Origin: JADKAV01 sp963769435 | GTDB taxonomy: Bacteria > Actinomycetota > Actinomycetes > S36-B12 > UBA10799 | Reading direction: 5' to 3' | DNA length: 64,000 bases | Assembly (NCBI GenBank): GCA_963769435.1 | Contig: CAVYLN010000001.1 | Span: 496,001 to 560,000, forward strand | Part shown: one piece after another, positions 59,873 to 64,000 of the stretch | Layout: every line of letters begins with the position of its first letter | Position numbering within the stretch: position 1 is the first letter of the stretch | Translations under genes and position numbers: made by a program | The notes under the pieces: generated by a model | Told to the model about the DNA's origin: nothing | Databases searched by the model: none | Seen by the model: the letters and a program-made list of their open reading frames with translations, nothing else

Positions 59873-61090
59873 GTGCGTGGTCATCGAAAGGTCGCGGCTT
59901 CCGTGACCGCAGTCGCACTGCTCGGCACGAGCGTGGCCATGATGGTTCCCGCGCAAGCTGCCACCCCGACGGTCGCCGCGGCCAGCACGGTCGGAGCGAA
60001 GAAGCCGCCGAAGAACGCGCTCAAGGTCATGACCCTGAACCTGTACCTCGGCGGGTCGCTGAGCCCGGCGATCGAGGCCATCGTGACCGGCGGCGACTTC
60101 TACGGCGCCCTGCGTGATCTGTACGACACGGTGGAGGCGACAGACTTCCCGCTGCGGGCCAAGACGATCGCGCGCACCATCAAGAAACGCAACCCGGACA
60201 TCATCACGCTGAACGAACTGAGCAACTGGACCGTCGTCAAGGACGGGTCGAACGACGGCCTGCCGAGCTACGACTATCTCAAGATCATGAAGAAGGAGTT
60301 GAAGCGCGCAGGCCTCAAGTTCAAGGTCGCGAGCCTGGTCGACAACGCCAAGATCCCCCCGTTCGGCGGGCTGCCCTACGTGAACCCGGAAGTGGGCTGC
60401 GACGAGCCGGCCAGTGCACTTTCGGCAAAGTGCTCGATCGCGTTCGCCGACCGCGACGCGATCCTCTACAACACCAAGTCCAAGAAGCTCAAGCCGCTGA
60501 AGTTCAAGGACCCGGGCAATTTCACGAAGCAGGTCGTCTACCAGTTGGCGGGATTGCCGGTCTCCTTCAACCGGGGATGGGCCTCTCGTGGCTTCTCCTA
60601 TCGCGGCAAGAAGTTCACCATGATGACCTCGCACCTGGAGGTCGAGTCCGGGACACCCGGCACCACCGGCCTGGAGAACTGGCCGTCGCCGGTGCAGGTG
60701 GCCCAGGGCAAGCAACTGGTGAAGGTGGCCAAGAAGCAGGCCAAGAAGACCAATGGCCGGGTGATCGTCGCCGGTGACTTCAACTCGGATGCGAACGGCT
60801 ACTACAGCCCGACATACCAGAACATGACCAAGTACTTCAAGGACTCCTACATCCAGGCAGGCGGCAAGTTCGGAGAGTCTGTGGGAGCGACTTGTTGTCA
60901 GTCCGGCGATCTCGACAGTGAGATCCCGCTCGACTCCGGCGACCCCATCGTGCCGACGCGCATCGACCTCGTGCTGAACCGCAAGGCGACGAGTTCATGG
61001 GCCGAGGTCATCGAGAACAAGTTCCAGAACACCCAGCCGATCTGGCAGTCCGACCACTACTTCTACGCCGCGGCCGTGCGTTTGAAGTAG
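59873..61090 (+). CDS. Secreted endonuclease/exonuclease/phosphatase-family protein
   Basis: About 405 residues from GTG 59873 (GAGAGGAGT upstream). Signal peptide VRGHRKVAASVTAVALLGTS..AQAAT. EEP-fold motifs: KVMTLNLYLGG (Asn), DIITLNELSNW (metal Glu), MMTSHLEVESG (His/Asp region), VIVAGDFNSDANG (GDFN) and QSDHYFYAAAVRL (SDH). Two spaced cysteines in GATCCQSGDL and VGCDE are likely bridged. Members include secreted DNases, sphingomyelinases and phosphatases. GDFNSD...YSPTYQNMTKYFKDSY recalls inositol-phosphatase/nuclease types, but the substrate stays open. Lys-rich throughout. Confidence 0.85.
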   Translation: MRGHRKVAASVTAVALLGTSVAMMVPAQAATPTVAAASTVGAKKPPKNALKVMTLNLYLGGSLSPAIEAIVTGGDFYGALRDLYDTVEATDFPLRAKTIARTIKKRNPDIITLNELSNWTVVKDGSNDGLPSYDYLKIMKKELKRAGLKFKVASLVDNAKIPPFGGLPYVNPEVGCDEPASALSAKCSIAFADRDAILYNTKSKKLKPLKFKDPGNFTKQVVYQLAGLPVSFNRGWASRGFSYRGKKFTMMTSHLEVESGTPGTTGLENWPSPVQVAQGKQLVKVAKKQAKKTNGRVIVAGDFNSDANGYYSPTYQNMTKYFKDSYIQAGGKFGESVGATCCQSGDLDSEIPLDSGDPIVPTRIDLVLNRKATSSWAEVIENKFQNTQPIWQSDHYFYAAAVRLK

Positions 61091-61154
61091 CCGCGAGAGA
61101 CCGGTCTCGACATGAACGGAACATGACCGGCCGGTTAACGGTAGTCTCGCCCGG

Positions 61155-62804
61155 GTGGGAAGTACGCACGCCGCCTCCGCCAAGGCGCCGGGACATCGTG
61201 GAGCGCGGGAGTTGTTCCGCGTGCCCAACGTCGTCGCCGGGCTCTCGGTGGGCGCGTACATCATCCCGCAGGCCATGGCCTACGGTTCGTTGGCCGGGGT
61301 GACCCCATCGGCGAGCCTGACCATATCCGTGGTCCCCCTCGTCGCCTACATGCTGCTGGGACGCAACCCCTACATGTCGCTGGGCCCGGAGTCCACCGTG
61401 GCACTGATGGCCGCCGCCGCCGTGGGTCCGGTCGCCGCGGCCCAAGGCATCCCGTGGACCTCCGCGCTGGCCATCACCACGGCGCTGGTGGGCATCATCC
61501 TGGGAGTGGGGTGGCTGATCAAGGCGTCCTTCCTCGCCGATCTGTTGTCCAACCCGATCCTCACCGGATACATGACCGGCGTGGCGATCCTGATGGTCAT
61601 CTCGCAGCTGCCCAAGATCCTCGGCATCGAACTCGACACCGACACGGTCGGTGGGCTGATCAGTTCCCAATGGTCGGTTCCGAACCCGCAGACGGTGACC
61701 ATCGCAACGATCGTGGTGGTCCTGTCACTGCTCTCCCGGCGCCTCTCCAACCGCCTTCCCGGACCCCTGATCGGCCTCGGCGTGGCGACCATCGTCAGCT
61801 TGTTCATGAGCGACATCGATCGTGTCGGCGAGGTGTCACTGTCCATGCCGGTGATCGGCCTGGAGGGGCTGTCGGTGGCCGTGGTCACCGCTTTGCTGCT
61901 GCCCGCACTGAGCATCGCGGTGGTGTCCTTCACCGACGTCATGGTCACGTCGAGGGCCTTCGCCGGCAAGGAGCGGCCGAATGCCTCGGTGGAGATGCGG
62001 GCGCTGGCGGGTACCCAGTTCGCCAGCGGCATGGCCGGCGGCTTCCCCATGTCCGCGTCCTCGTCGCGCACCGCGTTGGCCTTCGCATCGGGTTCAACCA
62101 CACGGTTCTACTCGATCTTCGTCATCCTGTTCATCCTCGCCGGGCCACTGCTTCTGCCCGGTGTGATCGCCACGGTGCCGGTCTCCGCGCTCGCCGGCGT
62201 GATCGTCTACGCCGCCATCACGCTGGTCAACGTTGCCGAATGGTCGGCGTTGGCGCGCTTCCGCTTGGGCGAGGTGGCCATCGCGACCGCATGCACCCTC
62301 GCCGTCGTCCTGGTCGGCATCCTTCCGGGTGTGCTGATCGCGATCGCCCTGTCGATCGTAGAACTCCTCGCGCGACTGGCGCGCCCACACGACGGGGTGC
62401 TCGGGTTCGTGCCCAACATTGCAGGCATGCATGACGTCGACGACCACAAGCACACCGAGACACTCCCGGGGCTCGTCGTGTTCCGCTACGACGCACCCCT
62501 GTTCTTCATGAACGCCTACGACTTCTTCTACAAGGTGACCGGCGCCCTGGAGCCCGATACCCGCGTGGTCCTGCTCAACATGGAGGCGAACGTGGAGTTG
62601 GACACCACCGCGTTGAGCGTCCTTGAGGAGCTGCACGACACCCTTGCCGGCGACGGGATCGATCTCTGGCTCGCGCGGGTCAAGAACGATGTCCTCATCC
62701 CGATGCGCGACCACGGGGTCGCCGATGTCATCGGGGAGGACAACATGTATCCGACGCTGCCCGTGGCCGTCGACGAATACCGTCGGCAGTTCCTGTCCGC
62801 CTAG
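61155..62804 (+). CDS. SulP-family anion transporter with STAS domain
   Basis: A 549-residue protein from GTG 61155. The membrane part (about 13 segments) begins RVPNVVAGLSVGAYIIPQAM, the SulP consensus (GLTVGxxxIPQAMAYxxLAG), and has LGPESTVALM and the GGFPMSASSSRTALAFASG loop. The STAS domain, LVVFRYDAPLFFMNAYDFFY to LDTTALSVLEELHDTL, is C-terminal. SulP carriers move sulfate, bicarbonate or other anions with H+ or Na+. No sulfate or carbonic anhydrase gene is next to it. Its last ten codons are repeated 155 bp downstream in a tandem duplication. Confidence 0.9.
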   Translation: MGSTHAASAKAPGHRGARELFRVPNVVAGLSVGAYIIPQAMAYGSLAGVTPSASLTISVVPLVAYMLLGRNPYMSLGPESTVALMAAAAVGPVAAAQGIPWTSALAITTALVGIILGVGWLIKASFLADLLSNPILTGYMTGVAILMVISQLPKILGIELDTDTVGGLISSQWSVPNPQTVTIATIVVVLSLLSRRLSNRLPGPLIGLGVATIVSLFMSDIDRVGEVSLSMPVIGLEGLSVAVVTALLLPALSIAVVSFTDVMVTSRAFAGKERPNASVEMRALAGTQFASGMAGGFPMSASSSRTALAFASGSTTRFYSIFVILFILAGPLLLPGVIATVPVSALAGVIVYAAITLVNVAEWSALARFRLGEVAIATACTLAVVLVGILPGVLIAIALSIVELLARLARPHDGVLGFVPNIAGMHDVDDHKHTETLPGLVVFRYDAPLFFMNAYDFFYKVTGALEPDTRVVLLNMEANVELDTTALSVLEELHDTLAGDGIDLWLARVKNDVLIPMRDHGVADVIGEDNMYPTLPVAVDEYRRQFLSA

Positions 62805-62830
62805 CAATCGGGCATCCCGGAAGACTGCGT

Positions 62831-62864
62831 GCAGATTCCGTTTCACATATGAAGGAGATCCTGC
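62831..62864. repeat. 34-bp palindrome, hairpin family B, copy 2
   Basis: GCAGATTCCG and GGAGATCCTGC-type arms around TTTCACATATGAA, 27 bases past the SulP stop and symmetric between the two convergent genes. It resembles 1873-1906. A bidirectional terminator role is possible. Confidence 0.65.
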
Positions 62865-62986
62865 GGAAGTCTCGCGGACGCACCCTCAGATCCGCGCCAC
62901 CCGCGCGAGGAAGCTCCGCAAGCCGTCGAGGAATACCGTCGGCAGTTCCTGTCCGCCTAGGAATCGGGCATCCCGCAAGACTGCGC

Positions 62987-63020
62987 GCAGATTCGGTTTC
63001 ACATATGAAAGAGATCCTGC
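62987..63020. repeat. 34-bp palindrome, hairpin family B, copy 3
   Basis: Second copy created by the tandem duplication, with core TTTCACATATGAAA, lying 22 bases past the ABC ATPase stop (minus strand). Confidence 0.65.
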
Positions 63021-63041
63021 GGAAGTCTCGCGGACGCACCC

Positions 63042-63776
63042 TCAGATCCGCGCCACCCGCGCGAGGAAGCTCCGCGTCGTCTCGTGCTGCGGAGAACCGA
63101 ACAACTGCGCGGGCGGCGCGTCCTCGAGGACCTTTCCGCCATCGAGGAAACACACGCGATCGGCCACCTCCTGCGCGAAGCCCATCTCGTGGGTGGCCAT
63201 CACGATCGTCATCCCCTCCTGCTTCAACTCCCGGATCACGTCGAGCACCTCCCCCACGAGCAGCGGGTCGAGCGCAGAAGTCACCTCGTCGAAGAGCATC
63301 ACCTGCGGTTTCATCGCAAGTGCACGTACGATCGCGACCCGCTGCTGCTGGCCGCCAGACAGTCGGTCCGGATAGTCGTCGGCCTTGTCGGCGAGCCCGA
63401 ACCGGCCCAGCAACTCGCGCGCCGCCTCCTCAGCCTCAGCCCGAGGAGTCTTCAGCACCTTGCGCGGCGCCAGCGTCACGTTGTCCAGCACTGTCATGTG
63501 CGGGAAGAGGTTGAACTGCTGGAAGACGATCCCGACCCGCCGGCGCGCCTCGTCGAGGTCGACCCCGGCCGCAGTCACCTCGATGTCGCCGATCCGGATC
63601 TCGCCCGCGTCGACAGCCTCCAAGCCATTGATGCACCGCAACAACGTGGACTTGCCGGACCCGGAGGCGCCGATCAGGACGACAACTTCGTGCAGGTCGA
63701 CTGCGAGGTCCATCCCCCGCAGCACGGCGAGGTCCCCGAAACCCTTGTGCACGTCTGTGACCCGCAGGAACGTCAC
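63042..63776 (-). CDS. Polar amino-acid ABC transporter ATP-binding protein (GlnQ-type)
   Basis: A 244-residue ATPase from GTG 63776. Walker A is GASGSGKSTLL (residues 36-46), the Q-loop VFQQFNLFPHMTVLDNVTLA, the signature LSGGQQQRVAIVRAL, Walker B VMLFDEVTSALDP (with Val where most GlnQ have Pro) and the H-loop ATHEMGFAQEV. FQQFNLFPHMTxLxNVTxAP is the hallmark of GlnQ/HisP/GltL transporters for polar amino acids. It overlaps the permease stop by four bases. Its C-terminal codons lie within the tandem duplication. Confidence 0.93.
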   Translation of the reverse strand: MTFLRVTDVHKGFGDLAVLRGMDLAVDLHEVVVLIGASGSGKSTLLRCINGLEAVDAGEIRIGDIEVTAAGVDLDEARRRVGIVFQQFNLFPHMTVLDNVTLAPRKVLKTPRAEAEEAARELLGRFGLADKADDYPDRLSGGQQQRVAIVRALAMKPQVMLFDEVTSALDPLLVGEVLDVIRELKQEGMTIVMATHEMGFAQEVADRVCFLDGGKVLEDAPPAQLFGSPQHETTRSFLARVARI

Positions 63777-64000
63777 AGCACACCTGCCATCCGGCGACGG
63801 GCGTCGCGGCGCTGCAGCCAGTCCGTCAGGCGGGTCAGGGGCAGCGTGATGGCGACGAACAGCAAGGCGGCAACCACGTATGCGGTGTAGTTGAAGTTGG
63901 AGGACGCGCTGATCTGAGCCGCGCGCAGCACTTCGATCGGCCCCAGCAGGGACACCAACGCCGTCTCCTTCTGCAGCGCGATGAAGTCGTTGAGCAATGG
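63773..64000 (-). CDS. Amino-acid ABC transporter permease, C-terminal part (runs off right edge)
   Basis: About 75 C-terminal codons of a HisM/GlnP-type permease. LLNDFIALQKETALVSLLGP is the conserved end of the EAA loop region (N-x-x-I-x-x-x-K-x-T-S/A-L), followed by ELLRAAQ-like VLRAAQISAS and a last membrane helix VVAALLFVAITLPLTRL, then RRRMAGVL and stop. It continues beyond the window with no stop upstream. Coupling to the ATPase (GTGA overlap) shows a permease-ATPase operon; the binding protein would lie outside. Confidence 0.9.
   Translation of the reverse strand, partial: PLLNDFIALQKETALVSLLGPIEVLRAAQISASSNFNYTAYVVAALLFVAITLPLTRLTDWLQRRDARRRMAGVL

Larger units (their letters stand above)
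62767..63075. repeat. Tandem duplication of about 155 bp spanning two convergent gene ends
   Basis: Copy A is 62767-62921 and copy B 62922-63075, over 90% identical. Each contains the last codons of the SulP gene (GTCGGCAGTTCCTGTCCGCC then TAG), a family-B palindrome, and the last codons of the ABC ATPase read from the other strand (TCAGATCCGCGCCACCCGCG). So the real SulP end is in copy A, the real ATPase end is in copy B, and each copy carries an orphan copy of the other gene's end. Confidence 0.9.

Overview
The window is high-GC DNA with the gene content and signals of an actinomycete (Actinomycetota): frequent GTG starts and one TTG start, many ATGA/GTGA stop-start overlaps, a fused OleBC protein, DUF222/HNH (13E12-type) genes, Tat and lipoprotein signals, and many secreted proteins with Lys-rich tails. 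I cannot place it below phylum. The mix recalls Propionibacteriales and relatives, but that is inference.

Layout. 1-1.4 kb: the start of a membrane protein running off the left edge and an extended SDR reductase. 1.4-5.8 kb: ssb and a sulfide/persulfide-defence locus. Two ATACCCC-type palindromes lie between a carboxymuconolactone-decarboxylase gene and a coupled operon of a Cys-rich microprotein, CstR-type repressor, rhodanese, CstB-type persulfide dioxygenase-rhodanese, rhodanese and TauE/SafE exporter. 5.8-9.8 kb: membrane protein, serine-hydrolase lipoprotein, two-gene ABC exporter. 9.8-14.4 kb: complete oleA-oleBC-oleD operon (head-to-head fatty acid condensation through beta-lactone to long-chain olefin). 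14.5-17.2 kb: tRNA-Arg(TCT) with a 2.6 kb island remnant bounded by a repeat of the tRNA 3' end; it holds an integrase C-terminal remnant and an RCC1-repeat secreted protein. 17.3-25.4 kb: serine hydrolase, SDR remnant, DUF222/HNH gene, membrane-anchored alpha/beta hydrolase, two-component system, VapBC-like toxin-antitoxin pair. 25.5-41 kb: secreted proteins, Na+/H+ antiporter, an RDD membrane protein with a 96-bp tandem repeat, MacB-like ABC transporter, LuxR regulator, tautomerase, small regulators and a DUF3516 helicase. 41-52.8 kb: mostly secreted, lipoprotein and membrane proteins, including five-armed themes of Lys-rich C-termini and a tail-fibre-like repeat protein behind a possible iron box. 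52.9-64 kb: propionyl-CoA synthetase, uracil-DNA glycosylase, second DUF222/HNH gene, a metallophosphoesterase-lipoprotein-membrane operon, secreted endonuclease/phosphatase, SulP transporter, and an amino-acid ABC transporter running off the right edge, with a 155-bp tandem duplication at the SulP/ABC convergence.

At least 24 genes or gene parts are interrupted by single-base indels, in both directions and clustered at 22.1-24.2 and 50.5-52.1 kb. Protein sequence resumes intact in another frame after almost every break, so I treat most as consensus errors of the assembly and annotate whole genes across them, saying where each break lies. True decay is supported only for the integrase and SDR remnants.

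Stretches over 300 bases without a called gene are few: 14.79-15.09 kb (inside the island; nothing recognised), 16.88-17.27 kb (right attachment site and one integrase-arm-like repeat), and 41.03-41.33 kb (two hairpin repeats).
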